Shown: one piece after another, positions 23,065 to 32,003 of the stretch | Layout of the letters: each line of letters begins with the position of its first letter | Position numbering within the stretch: the stretch's first letter is position 1 | Assembly (NCBI RefSeq): GCF_014132155.1 | Contig: NZ_BLJQ01000003.1 | Span: 364,205-428,204, forward strand | Direction of reading: 5' to 3' | Length of the DNA: 64,000 nt | Origin: Gluconobacter sp. Gdi | GTDB lineage: Bacteria > Pseudomonadota > Alphaproteobacteria > Acetobacterales > Acetobacteraceae | Notes under the pieces: generated by a model | Seen by the model: only the letters and a program-made list of their open reading frames with translations | The model's database searches: none | Told to the model about the DNA's origin: nothing | Position numbers and translations under genes: made by a program

Positions 23065-24426
23065 ATGATCCAGAGCCTTACTGTCATCCTGCTTTACCTC
23101 GTGTCGTTGCCGCTTTTTGCGCTCACTCTGGCGCGGCAACCTCATAAAGATCTTCCGCCTTGGGCTATCTGCCTCTCGTTAGTTGCAACCGAGACATCTA
23201 CACTGACGATCGTCAGTGTTCCTGGCGTGGCATACCTGCACGGATATGTTTTTCTGGGGCTGGCAGTCGGGTATCTCCTCGGACGCGTGGCTGTTGCCTG
23301 GTGGTTTCTGCCTCTGCATGAGCGGGGCGCGACATCCATCTATCGGTATGTTGGCCAGCGGTTCGGAACGCGTCTTCAGAAGCTGGTGTCTGGCACGTTC
23401 CTGCTGACGCGTCTTCTTGCCGAGGGTGTACGTTTGTACGCTGGCATGATTCCGGTTTCCCTGTTGTGTGCGAGTATCGGCTATCCCATTCCGGATATTG
23501 TCCTGCTCATGGGGATTGTCATTCTCACGCTGGCTTATACGCTGGCCGGTGGTCTGAAGGCTGTCGTCTGGTCCGACACGCTTCAATTGCTTCTCTATCT
23601 CGGCGGCAGTGTCGCGTGTGGGGTCGTGCTGTTCAGCCGCTCAGGGACTGATATTTTTCATGCGGCTCCCATGTTTACTGCGGGATTGCCAGCATTCACC
23701 AATCCTTTTTCCGTAGCCGGAGCTGTTGTTGGCGGCGCAATTCTTTCCCTTGCCTCACACGGTACAGACCAACTCATGCTTCAACGTTGCCTCGCAGCAA
23801 AGACGCTCAACGGCGCGCGGACAGCGATGATTGGAAGTGTGTTTGTCGTGGCGTTGCTGTTCGCCCTGCTCTCCTTTGTCGGGGTGGGGTTAAGGGCGCT
23901 TTGGCCTGATTATCACGGTGCCCCAGACGCACTTTTCCCGCAGTTTGTTCTGACATTGCCCCCTATTCTGCGCGGACTGCTCGTAGCTGGCATTCTTGCT
24001 GCGACAATGGGATCTCTTTCCAGTGCCATGAATTCAATGGCAGCCGCGACAAAAAGCGATTTTTTTCCGAAGAAGACGCTGTCCCTGCGGACGGCGACCT
24101 GTTTCTGGGCCGTTCTGCTTGTGGTGACCGCGCTGTCTTTCTCTCACCCGACAGGCTCTGCCGTCGTGTTCGGGCTCTCAATCGCGTCTTACAGCTATGG
24201 TGCGACGCTTGGAGTGTTTTTGCTGGCTATGGTCGGACATTCACGAGATGAGGCAAATGGGATTGCCGGTTTTCTGACGGCCGTCGTTGTTTTGGCCGGT
24301 CTGGCGATGGTCAGGATTGACGGCCATTCCATCGCCTTCCCTTGGCTGGTGCCCGCAGGCGTTCTGGCGACTTCTGCGGGAGCTAAAGTTTTCTCACAGC
24401 TGCGGCGGATGGGCTTCCAGGAATAA
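23065..24426 (+). CDS. Sodium:solute symporter family transporter
   Basis: About 453 residues with some 12 hydrophobic segments. SSS-family features visible are ATETSTLTIVSVPG near helix 2 (the region of the Na+ site), YTLAGGLKAVVWSDTLQ in the middle and GTDQLMLQRCLAAK. RGLLVAGILAATMGSLSSAMNSMA follows, a very typical SSS signature. The substrate is unknown. The frame is open from a TTG at 23029, but MIQSLTVILLYL at 23065 looks the better start. Its end overlaps hpnG by 33 bases. Confidence 0.88.
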   Translation: MIQSLTVILLYLVSLPLFALTLARQPHKDLPPWAICLSLVATETSTLTIVSVPGVAYLHGYVFLGLAVGYLLGRVAVAWWFLPLHERGATSIYRYVGQRFGTRLQKLVSGTFLLTRLLAEGVRLYAGMIPVSLLCASIGYPIPDIVLLMGIVILTLAYTLAGGLKAVVWSDTLQLLLYLGGSVACGVVLFSRSGTDIFHAAPMFTAGLPAFTNPFSVAGAVVGGAILSLASHGTDQLMLQRCLAAKTLNGARTAMIGSVFVVALLFALLSFVGVGLRALWPDYHGAPDALFPQFVLTLPPILRGLLVAGILAATMGSLSSAMNSMAAATKSDFFPKKTLSLRTATCFWAVLLVVTALSFSHPTGSAVVFGLSIASYSYGATLGVFLLAMVGHSRDEANGIAGFLTAVVVLAGLAMVRIDGHSIAFPWLVPAGVLATSAGAKVFSQLRRMGFQE

Positions 24427-25026
24427 GGCCATTGCTTTCTGCGCCATGGCAGCGTCCTTCCCCAGCTCGATGAGCGCAGGAATCTGCGATGGCTGCCTGA
24501 CGAGAGAGGACAACAATCCGCCAAGATGGATGGCGCCATCCTTGAGGCCATCCCGTGCAGCTGGCGGCAGGCTGCGGGCTGAATCATCGCAGACGACACG
24601 AAGGACTGCGAAAGGCTTGCCGGTTCTGGCTATTGCGCCGCTTTCCATATCGACGGCGATGCAGCCTGTGGTTTTGTAGAGACGGGATTTTTCTTCCGCC
24701 GTTTCGATGAGGCTGTCGCTATGAAGAATGCGCCCCTGACGGGCATGGTCTGCTCCGAACTGTATGCTCAGACCCGCATCGGCCTCGTAGCTTGAATCGC
24801 TCATGACAACACAATCTGCCACGATAATCGTGCCCGGTTTTACGCTGGTTGATAGTCCGCCAGCGCATCCGAAAGATAGCAGACGTGTTGCTCCAGCGCG
24901 CAGAAGCCTCTCGGCTCCTGCCACAGCGCCTGATGCTGTAGCATTGCTCAAAGCAATCGGTGCGTCCGGCAGGAAACGGCGAATGATGCGCGCTTCCTGC
25001 TTCATTCCCACTAGAACGCCGAGCAT
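24394..25026 (-). CDS. hpnG: Hopanoid-associated phosphorylase/nucleosidase HpnG
   Basis: A 210-residue purine-nucleosidase fold protein (MTA/SAH nucleosidase relative) that removes adenine from adenosylhopane to give ribosylhopane. Motifs are GVLVGMKQEARII at the start, LLSFGCAGGLSTSVKPG and the ribose-binding CIAVDMESGAIARTG. Its start coincides with the shc stop (TGATG-type junction at 25026), so it is the last gene of the hpnD-E-shc-G block. HpnH, which makes the substrate, is not in the window. Confidence 0.9.
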   Translation of the reverse strand: MLGVLVGMKQEARIIRRFLPDAPIALSNATASGAVAGAERLLRAGATRLLSFGCAGGLSTSVKPGTIIVADCVVMSDSSYEADAGLSIQFGADHARQGRILHSDSLIETAEEKSRLYKTTGCIAVDMESGAIARTGKPFAVLRVVCDDSARSLPPAARDGLKDGAIHLGGLLSSLVRQPSQIPALIELGKDAAMAQKAMALFLEAHPPQL

Positions 25027-27014
25027 CAGAAACCGTATTCCACGCGACCGGTGTTGCTGGTTCCCAGATTGCGGTAACGCGAAAGAGCCTGAAGCGGGAA
25101 GAACTGCTTGTAGCCGTGATAGCGGAGGTAAAATACCTTCGGGAAGCCAACAGCGTTATAGGCGTCTTCCTGCCATTCGCCGTTATCATCCTGCTTTGAT
25201 GTCAGGAAGTTGATGCCACGCTTAACGGCTTCACTGTCACGGCGGCCCACAGCCATCAGCGCGAGAACAGCCCAGGCGGTTTGTGACGGCAGGCTCTCCT
25301 TGTACGTGCCTGGAGGCGCGCCTTCATAGGTTGCGCAATCTTCGCCCCATCCGCCGTCGGCACGCTGAACGTCTTCCAGCCATGTGATGGCGCGCTTCAC
25401 CATCGGGTCATCATAGGAGATGCCCGCAATGTTCAGGGCGCAGAGAACAGACCAGGTGCCGTAGATATAGTTCGTGCCCCAGCGACCGAACCAGCAGCCT
25501 TCTTTTTCCTGCTCTTTGCGCAGGTAATCGAGTGCCTTATCGATAACTGGCCGGTCTTCCGGATGGCCAAGCTGACAAAGGAAAGAAATGCACCGTGCGG
25601 ACACATCGGCAGTTGGTGGGTCCAGAAGCGCGCCATGATCCGAGAACGGAATATGGTTCAGCATTTCGAGATCATTATCGATGTCGAACGCGCCCCACCC
25701 ACCATTGGTGCTTTGCATTCCAATGATCCATTCCCGTGCGCGTTCAATGGCTTCACGGTTCTCTTCAGGATCAACACGATGCAGAAGCATGCCGACAACA
25801 GCCGTATCATCCACATCCGGGTAGTAATCGTTTTCGTACTGGAAAGCCCAACCACCCGGGCGTAAATTGGGTGTGTTGACTGCCCAGTCTCCTTTGACAT
25901 CCAGGATCTGGCGGTCCCGCAGCCATTCAGCACTTTTCTTGAGCTTCGCGATGGTTTCGTCCCGTTTGGTGGGATGAGCACCGGATGCCGCTTCCATCAT
26001 GGCAAGCCCTGACAGTCCTGTATCCCATACAGGGGAGACGCAGGGCTGGCAGTAAATTTCGTCTTCTTTTTGAACAAGAAGGTCCTGAATGGACTCCCAT
26101 GCCGTGACCACGCGTGGATCGCTATCGGGAACGCCAAGCGCGCGATACATCATGACCACGTTGGCCATGGCAGGATAGATCGCTCCAAGGCCGCCACGAC
26201 TCAGGCGTGGTTCGATAAAGCTGATGGCAGCCTTGATGGCCTTCTCATGGATGCGGTTAGGAATGAGCGGCAGGACAGGCCGAAGCGCAGAGTCCAGATG
26301 TTTGAAAGCCCGTCCCCAAATTGAGCGGTATGGACCCCGGATCCAGTCCTTGACCAGCTCAGGTGGTTTGACGAACAGTTCCTGGATATGAATGCCACGC
26401 GGATTGATGGCGGTAGGCTTCATAGCCCCCACTGCCAGCATCGGCGCCAGCACGCATCGTGACCAGTACGACATGTTCCAGACTGAGAAGAATGCCTTCC
26501 GCGGGAGCAGCATGAGCTCGACCGGCATGACAGGCGTGGCATCCCAAGGCACTTCACCATACAGGGCAAGCTGGATGCGTGTGAACACATTGGACCGGGC
26601 AGCCCCACCGTGGTCCAGAATGGCTTCGCGGGCGCGACGCATATGTGGCGCGTCTATATTGTCCCCGATGGCTTTGAGCGCGAAGTAAGCTTTTACACTT
26701 GCGGACAGGTCAAAGCCGCCGCCAAAATAAAGCGGCCAGCCGCCATGTTCACCCTGAATGCGGCGCAGATAGACGCCAATCTTGTCCTGCTTTTCCTGAT
26801 CGATGCGGTCAAGATAGTGTTCCAGCAGAACATATTCGGCAGGAATGGTTGCGTCTGCCTCAAGTTCAAAAACCCAATGTCCGTCGTCTTTCTGGCGATT
26901 GCCCAGAGCGGCATGGGCCCCCTCAATGGCACGGTTGACGTTTTCGGCGTCGACAGGCTTGTGGGAAAGGGTCTCGCTCACACGGTCCTCCTTTTCATCA
27001 GGATAGATCAGCAT
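25026..27014 (-). CDS. shc: Squalene-hopene cyclase
   Basis: Cyclises squalene to hopene/hopanol; a monotopic inner-membrane protein. The 662 residues carry the catalytic acid motif DVDD at about 400-403 (YYPDVDDTAVVGM). Repeated QW motifs are also present (QGEHGGWPLYF, GGWAFQYEN, QSTNGGWGAFD, EGCWFGRWG, ADGGWGEDC, DDNGEWQED). Length is normal. It sits between hpnE and hpnG in the canonical order. Confidence 0.98.
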   Translation of the reverse strand: MLIYPDEKEDRVSETLSHKPVDAENVNRAIEGAHAALGNRQKDDGHWVFELEADATIPAEYVLLEHYLDRIDQEKQDKIGVYLRRIQGEHGGWPLYFGGGFDLSASVKAYFALKAIGDNIDAPHMRRAREAILDHGGAARSNVFTRIQLALYGEVPWDATPVMPVELMLLPRKAFFSVWNMSYWSRCVLAPMLAVGAMKPTAINPRGIHIQELFVKPPELVKDWIRGPYRSIWGRAFKHLDSALRPVLPLIPNRIHEKAIKAAISFIEPRLSRGGLGAIYPAMANVVMMYRALGVPDSDPRVVTAWESIQDLLVQKEDEIYCQPCVSPVWDTGLSGLAMMEAASGAHPTKRDETIAKLKKSAEWLRDRQILDVKGDWAVNTPNLRPGGWAFQYENDYYPDVDDTAVVGMLLHRVDPEENREAIERAREWIIGMQSTNGGWGAFDIDNDLEMLNHIPFSDHGALLDPPTADVSARCISFLCQLGHPEDRPVIDKALDYLRKEQEKEGCWFGRWGTNYIYGTWSVLCALNIAGISYDDPMVKRAITWLEDVQRADGGWGEDCATYEGAPPGTYKESLPSQTAWAVLALMAVGRRDSEAVKRGINFLTSKQDDNGEWQEDAYNAVGFPKVFYLRYHGYKQFFPLQALSRYRNLGTSNTGRVEYGF

Positions 27015-27087
27015 TGTTCAGGTCTCCCGGGACATGCAGCCCTCATTATCGGGAGTTGTGTTACAGCCATGGTTTCGAGAGCACTCA

Positions 27088-28383
27088 TCACGTTTCCGTG
27101 TTTTTCACGGCAGAACGGAAACCCAGAGCACTGACCGCTGCCAGTCCGGATTGAATGGCCCCTTCGATCGTTGATGGAAGCCCCGTATCCGTCCAGTCTC
27201 CCGCCAGCGCCATATTGGCGGTGTCTGTCTTCGCTTTGGGGCGACGGCAGTTTTGCTCTGGTGTCGCGGCGAATGTCGCTCGTTTTTCCCGTAGCAGCCG
27301 AGCGGGTGGCATCGCGACAGGGAGTGGCTGAGGCAAAATGGGATCCAGTGCGCGCCGGATTTCAGACCAGATCGTGGCAAGCATCTCGTTGCTGTCGCGA
27401 TCTGCGTAGCGATTAGCGGCGCTAACCGTGACGGAAAGGACGTCGCCTTTCAGAAAGATCCACTCCGAAATACCACCCACGAGACCTACAAAACCTGCCT
27501 GAGCGACGACGCCCCTCGCCTCTACGGGCGCAGCAAGTTTGAAATGCGCGTTTGCAATGCTCTCGAACGCGTCTGGCACAACCAGTTCCGGCACAAGGTT
27601 CTGGGTGACTGGAGCGGGTGTAGCGACAATGATGTGGTCTTCCGGACCAAGCTCAATGCGGCCTTCCGTCGTCTCAATGGCAGTCGCGCGGCCATTCTCT
27701 CTTATGATGGTGCTAACACGAACGCCCGTGCGGACCGTCGCATGATACCGGTTCAGGTATGAAATCGCTGGGTCGACCAGTGTTTCAGATAGGCCAATTT
27801 TTGGGAACCAGGGGCAGCAGGCCATACCGCCTTGTGCCAGAGACTTTCGGATGACGTTTCCCAACAACAGTGCACTGCCAGTGTGCAGGTCTGTGTTCAG
27901 AACCGAAATGGCGAAAGGCTCCAGGAGGCGTCGGCTTAGCTGACCGGGTTTCAGGCACTCTTCCACAACGGTCGTGTCATCAGCTTTCAGGAAACGCCCG
28001 AGGGATGCCAGTTCGGAAAGCTTCATCCCTGGAACGCGGCGACCGCCGGGTAATGCCCAGAATGGGACTTTTCCTTTGGAAAGCCGAAGTGTCCAAGCCA
28101 GATCTTCTGCCAGATCATAGTAAGGAAAGATCGGAATACCGGGGCCTGCCAGTGTGTGACGGGCGCCGAGAATATCCAGATACCGGAATGTCAGGTTGTT
28201 GGCCGACAGCAGAAGATGGTTGCCGTTGTCGATCAGGGTATCGAGCGTGCGGTCATGAAAAGAGCGTGCGCGTCCGCCACAGGCAGGGCCCGCTTCATAG
28301 ATCGTGACCTGGGCCTGGGCGGCAAGTTCTACGGCAGCAGACAGGCCGGACAGCCCTCCGCCAATAATATGAACGTGGCTCAT
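27088..28383 (-). CDS. hpnE: Squalene-forming FAD-dependent oxidoreductase HpnE
   Basis: Reduces hydroxysqualene to squalene as the third step of the HpnCDE route. The 431 residues start with the dinucleotide-binding fold (HIIGGGLSGLSAAVELAAQA, then a Glu in TIYEAGPACGGRARS) and end with LAGDWTDTGLPSTIEGAIQSG, the FAD-contacting amine-oxidase-type C-terminus. It is separated from hpnD by only five bases. Confidence 0.94.
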   Translation of the reverse strand: MSHVHIIGGGLSGLSAAVELAAQAQVTIYEAGPACGGRARSFHDRTLDTLIDNGNHLLLSANNLTFRYLDILGARHTLAGPGIPIFPYYDLAEDLAWTLRLSKGKVPFWALPGGRRVPGMKLSELASLGRFLKADDTTVVEECLKPGQLSRRLLEPFAISVLNTDLHTGSALLLGNVIRKSLAQGGMACCPWFPKIGLSETLVDPAISYLNRYHATVRTGVRVSTIIRENGRATAIETTEGRIELGPEDHIIVATPAPVTQNLVPELVVPDAFESIANAHFKLAAPVEARGVVAQAGFVGLVGGISEWIFLKGDVLSVTVSAANRYADRDSNEMLATIWSEIRRALDPILPQPLPVAMPPARLLREKRATFAATPEQNCRRPKAKTDTANMALAGDWTDTGLPSTIEGAIQSGLAAVSALGFRSAVKNTET

Positions 28384-28388
28384 CGGGC

Positions 28389-29264
28389 TTACTTCACATA
28401 TGCCGCCAGAGCGCGGACTGCCCGCCAGCCTTTACTGACTTTCGGAGAAAGCTCCGGGTTTTTCCATCCACGCTTTTCGAGGGCGTTCAGGACAGGCTCA
28501 TAAGACGCTGCCATCATGCGTGCTGGACGCATGGCGGTGCTGTCGCATTCTTTCATTGCGCGGCGTGCTTCACGGAAATGATCATGAGCGCGGCGGCTCA
28601 GGATACGTGCCACATCATCCAGGCCGTGTGCGTACAGAGCTTCTTTTGGATTATTGGGTACGTTGAAGCGTTCCAGCAGTTCTGACGGAAGGTACAGGCG
28701 GTCCCGCGCTGCATCTTCAGCAATGTCGCGCAGGATGTTGGTAAGCTGGAGGGCGCGACCTAGATGTTTTGATACACGGTCAGCCGCTGCGGAAGAGTCG
28801 CCGAAAGCACGAACTGAAAGGCGACCTACGGCTGACGCAACGCGGTCGCAATACAGATCCAAGGTTTTCTCGTCAGGCGCGACAATGGGGGCGCCGCAGT
28901 CCATGGCCATGCCATCAATGACTGCGTGGAAATCTTTGGCTTGCAGTTGGAAACGGAAGATCGCTGCGACAAGAACACGGTCGAGTGCGTCCTGCGTTTC
29001 CCCCTGATACAGGCGGTCTATACGTTCATGCCATTCCTGTAGGGCCTGTGCGGGGTCAGCGACATTTGTGTCACCATCAGCAATGTCGTCGACCTGCCGG
29101 CAGAACGCATAGATTGCAAACATGGCCTGCCGTCTCGCAGCCGGTAAGACCTTCATACCTCTGGCAAAAGACGTCCCGGAGGCTGTGACAATGTGCGCAA
29201 CATGGTCAAGATCGGCCTGCGCGCAGGGAAGACCAGAAAAAGCACGCGCCCTGCTGAAAACCAT
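28389..29264 (-). CDS. hpnD: Presqualene diphosphate synthase HpnD
   Basis: Joins two farnesyl diphosphates. The 291-residue all-alpha prenyl synthase has the two Asp-rich motifs AIYAFCRQVDDIADG and LRDIAEDAARDRLYLP. I chose the ATG at 29264, which has AGGTG 7 bases upstream; the frame extends to 29309. It heads the hpnD-hpnE-shc-hpnG transcription unit, back to back with the cupin gene. Confidence 0.92.
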   Translation of the reverse strand: MVFSRARAFSGLPCAQADLDHVAHIVTASGTSFARGMKVLPAARRQAMFAIYAFCRQVDDIADGDTNVADPAQALQEWHERIDRLYQGETQDALDRVLVAAIFRFQLQAKDFHAVIDGMAMDCGAPIVAPDEKTLDLYCDRVASAVGRLSVRAFGDSSAAADRVSKHLGRALQLTNILRDIAEDAARDRLYLPSELLERFNVPNNPKEALYAHGLDDVARILSRRAHDHFREARRAMKECDSTAMRPARMMAASYEPVLNALEKRGWKNPELSPKVSKGWRAVRALAAYVK

Positions 29265-29400
29265 GTCTGTCACCTGTTCTGTTTCAGAAATTCTGCGTTC
29301 TAGCCCCAAACCGGGATGTCACAAAGCCGACACGAACGGAATGGGATGCCATACGTTTCTATGATGCCAAAAGGCAACACTCTTCCCAAAGGAGTATCCG

Positions 29401-29844
29401 ATGAAGTTCCGTTTGTCTCTGATCCTTCTGTCCTGCCTGACTGCGGGTTCTGTTGCTCATGCAGAATCGTCGACTGCCACTGCCCATGCCGATCACTTGC
29501 TCAACGCATCCCATTCCTGGAATGGCGTGACCTACACACCGTATTCAACGGCCCAGCCTGAACTGAGCATGATCCGGCTGACCATTCCGCCTCATACGGC
29601 CCTGCCCTGGCATGTCCATCCATTTCCAAACGCTGGCTATGTCCTGCAAGGCACCCTGAAGATTGAAGACCGGGAAAGTGGCAAAACCAGAACCTTTCAC
29701 CAGGGCGAAGCCTTTGCGGAATCAGTGAATGATGTGCACCGTGGTGTGTCAGGAGATGTCTCGACTGTTCTTCTGCTGACCTATGCGGGCGTTGAGGGTA
29801 AGCCGACTTCCATCCCTGTGGACAAGCAGAAGCCAGAATACTGA
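29401..29844 (+). CDS. Secreted cupin-domain protein
   Basis: 147 residues with a clear signal peptide (MKFRLSLILLSCLTAGSVAHA, cleavage near residue 21). A single cupin barrel follows: motif 1 TALPWHVHPFPNAGYVLQGTLKI with metal-type His, Glu absent or displaced, and motif 2 HQGEAFAESVNDVHRG. AAAGGAG lies 7 bases before the ATG. Probably a periplasmic small-molecule binding or enzyme domain. It is followed by a Tat-signal aminotransferase gene in the same direction, and the two lie inside the hpn cluster. Confidence 0.85.
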   Translation: MKFRLSLILLSCLTAGSVAHAESSTATAHADHLLNASHSWNGVTYTPYSTAQPELSMIRLTIPPHTALPWHVHPFPNAGYVLQGTLKIEDRESGKTRTFHQGEAFAESVNDVHRGVSGDVSTVLLLTYAGVEGKPTSIPVDKQKPEY

Positions 29845-29927
29845 AATCCGATTTCATTTCGGGCTTTGACAGACAGATCGTTCCGTTTCTAGTATGTTTT
29901 CAGACACACTAGGAGCGTGAGCCGAGC

Positions 29928-31103
29928 ATGACCGATTGCCTGTCCCCTGAAGCAAAAGACGATCTTCTCTCACGCGGTTATTCCCGTCGTAGTCTGGGCC
30001 GCGTAGCTGCGCTGATGAGTGCAGGCATGGCAGTCCGGTCACTCGTTGGGCGTGCGGAGGCTTCCCCCCTGACCGCGCTGCCGCCCGGTGATGTCACCAA
30101 GATGACCCGAATTGGCAGTAACGAGTGCTGGACTGGTCCGTTCCCAGCCGCTGCCAAGGCGGGTGCCGCTGCCGTTTTCGAGGGGAACCGGTATGATCCG
30201 ACGGGCCATACACGCGAAGACCTGATCCGTACGGCTGCCAAGATCGATAACGTTCCTGAAAACTGCATTCTGCCATGGGGTGGTTCATCTGATCCGCTCT
30301 GTCGCACGATCGTGACGTTCTGTTCCCCAACACGTGGCCTCGTTACGGCTGATCCAAGCTATGAAGCCGGATGGGTGGCTTCCGAATGGCTCAAGATCCC
30401 GCTGGTCAAGGTGCCGCTGGATGCCTCGAACGGTTACAAGACCGATGTCAAGGCGATGCTGAAGGCCAATCCGAACGCGGGCGTCTATTATATCTGCTCA
30501 CCGAATAATCCGACTGGTACTATTACGCCGTTGGAAGATATTCGCTGGCTGGTCGCGAACAAGCCGAAAGACTCCATTGTTCTGGTTGACGAGGCCTACA
30601 TTCACTTCTCCAATGCTCCGAGCGCTGTCTCGCTCGTTGCTGAAGGGCGTGATGTCGTTGTCCTGCGGACGTTCTCGAAGATGTTCGCCATGGCCGGTCT
30701 GCGGCTGGGCTTCAGCATGGCGCCACCGGCCCTGCATGAAAAAATGATGCGTTATGATGGCGTGAACCAAACGCACATGCTGCCAGTTCCGGCCGTAATC
30801 TGCGGCACGAAGAGCCTGACAATGACGTCAGATATTGATGCGCGCCGTCGTGAGATGATTGCAGCCCGCGCCATGACGTATGAGCACCTTCAGAAGAAGG
30901 GAATCAGCTTCATTCCTTCTGATGCGAACATGTTCGTGATTGACTGGAAGCGTCCTGCGGCACCGATCAAGGATGCGTTCCTGAAGGAAAACATTATCAT
31001 CGGTCGTTCCTGGCCCATCTGGCCGAATGCCTCCCGTATTACGGTTGGCTCCATGAGCGACATGAAAAAGTTCTGTGCAGCGCTCGACCGTATTATCGGC
31101 TGA
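29928..31103 (+). CDS. Tat-signal PLP-dependent aminotransferase (class I/II, HisC-like)
   Basis: 391 residues of fold-type I aminotransferase. It shows YICSPNNPTGTITPLED, LVDEAYIHF (PLP-binding Asp and Tyr), the Schiff-base Lys in RTFSKMFAMAGLRLGF and a C-terminal Arg in WPNASRITVGS. The first 40 residues read YSRRSLGRVAALMSAGMAVRSLVGRAEA: a twin-arginine pair plus hydrophobic stretch and an A-x-A-like end, suggesting export by Tat, unusual for an aminotransferase. It resembles histidinol-phosphate aminotransferases, but substrate is unknown. Confidence 0.88.
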   Translation: MTDCLSPEAKDDLLSRGYSRRSLGRVAALMSAGMAVRSLVGRAEASPLTALPPGDVTKMTRIGSNECWTGPFPAAAKAGAAAVFEGNRYDPTGHTREDLIRTAAKIDNVPENCILPWGGSSDPLCRTIVTFCSPTRGLVTADPSYEAGWVASEWLKIPLVKVPLDASNGYKTDVKAMLKANPNAGVYYICSPNNPTGTITPLEDIRWLVANKPKDSIVLVDEAYIHFSNAPSAVSLVAEGRDVVVLRTFSKMFAMAGLRLGFSMAPPALHEKMMRYDGVNQTHMLPVPAVICGTKSLTMTSDIDARRREMIAARAMTYEHLQKKGISFIPSDANMFVIDWKRPAAPIKDAFLKENIIIGRSWPIWPNASRITVGSMSDMKKFCAALDRIIG

Positions 31104-31109
31104 TTTGCC

Positions 31110-31136
31110 TGAGGGAAGGCCTGAAGCCTTCCCTCA
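31110..31136. terminator. Hairpin between aminotransferase gene and hpnC
   Basis: TGAGGGAAGGC (31110-31120) pairs with GCCTTCCCTCA (31126-31136) over a 5-base loop; it lies between two convergent stop codons and can serve both. Confidence 0.8.
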
Positions 31137-31142
31137 TCTTAT

Positions 31143-32003
31143 TTAGTTCGATGGAAAGTAGCGCATAGCCAGAAGCAGTGCCTTTGCGCCGTCTGATTTC
31201 GTCAAAGAAACGCGTTCTGCAACGGGGTCCTGACGTCTCAGTTTGCGCGTCAGAATATGCGATAGCTCCACAATAACAGCAGCTTCGAGCCGCATCCGGC
31301 GATCCTTGATCAGCATCGGTAATCCGCGGGCTTCGCGATTCAGCGTATCCACCCCATCCAGCATTCTATCAAAAACGCGGCGTAGGCCCGGCTTGCTTCG
31401 CACAAGCCGAAGATCATCGAGCGTAACGCCTTCTTCTTCGAGCCAAGGAAGCGGAATGTAGCATCGATCCAGCGTTTTCAGATCTTCAGACGCATCCTGA
31501 AGATGGTTGATGACCTGCAATGCGGAGCACAGAGCGTCTGATGGCGCCAGCGTCTCCTGCCCTTCTGCGTGTAGCAGCAGAAGAAAACGCCCGACCGGGT
31601 TAGCCGAATACCGGCAGTAATGCAGGAGTTCCTGCCAGCTCTCATAACGTGTCTTCTCGGCATCCATGCAGAATGCTTCAAGGAGATCTGTCGCCGTCTC
31701 AAGCGGAACGCCTGTCTTGAGAAGAACCTCTCTCAATTTGACGGCTGTCTGCGCGTCCGCTCTTTGAGGCGCCTGGATTTCCCCACGAATGACGGCAGCC
31801 ATCCCTTTCAGCCGCGCAATTTTCTGCTGGGGTGTCAGGTCGGGAGTGTCCACCATGTCATCGGCGACGCGGGCGAAATTGTAATATGTATGAACATATG
31901 GGCGCAGGCGCCGGGAAATCAGCAGAGAGCCGACAGGAAAATTTTCGTCAGTCTTGCCTTTGGCGGAGGTGACGTCTTTCGTCCCCCAGATGTCTTCTGT
32001 CAC
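31143..32003 (-). CDS. hpnC: Hydroxysqualene synthase HpnC
   Basis: Second enzyme of the HpnCDE squalene route: converts presqualene diphosphate to hydroxysqualene. The 286-residue prenyl synthase fold has the first Asp-rich region YNFARVADDMVDTPD and a second region at INHLQDASEDLKTLDRCYIPLPWLEEE (in outline). YSANPVGRFLLLLH is typical of squalene/phytoene synthases. Start overlaps the hpnB stop by 4 bases. Confidence 0.93.
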   Translation of the reverse strand: MTEDIWGTKDVTSAKGKTDENFPVGSLLISRRLRPYVHTYYNFARVADDMVDTPDLTPQQKIARLKGMAAVIRGEIQAPQRADAQTAVKLREVLLKTGVPLETATDLLEAFCMDAEKTRYESWQELLHYCRYSANPVGRFLLLLHAEGQETLAPSDALCSALQVINHLQDASEDLKTLDRCYIPLPWLEEEGVTLDDLRLVRSKPGLRRVFDRMLDGVDTLNREARGLPMLIKDRRMRLEAAVIVELSHILTRKLRRQDPVAERVSLTKSDGAKALLLAMRYFPSN

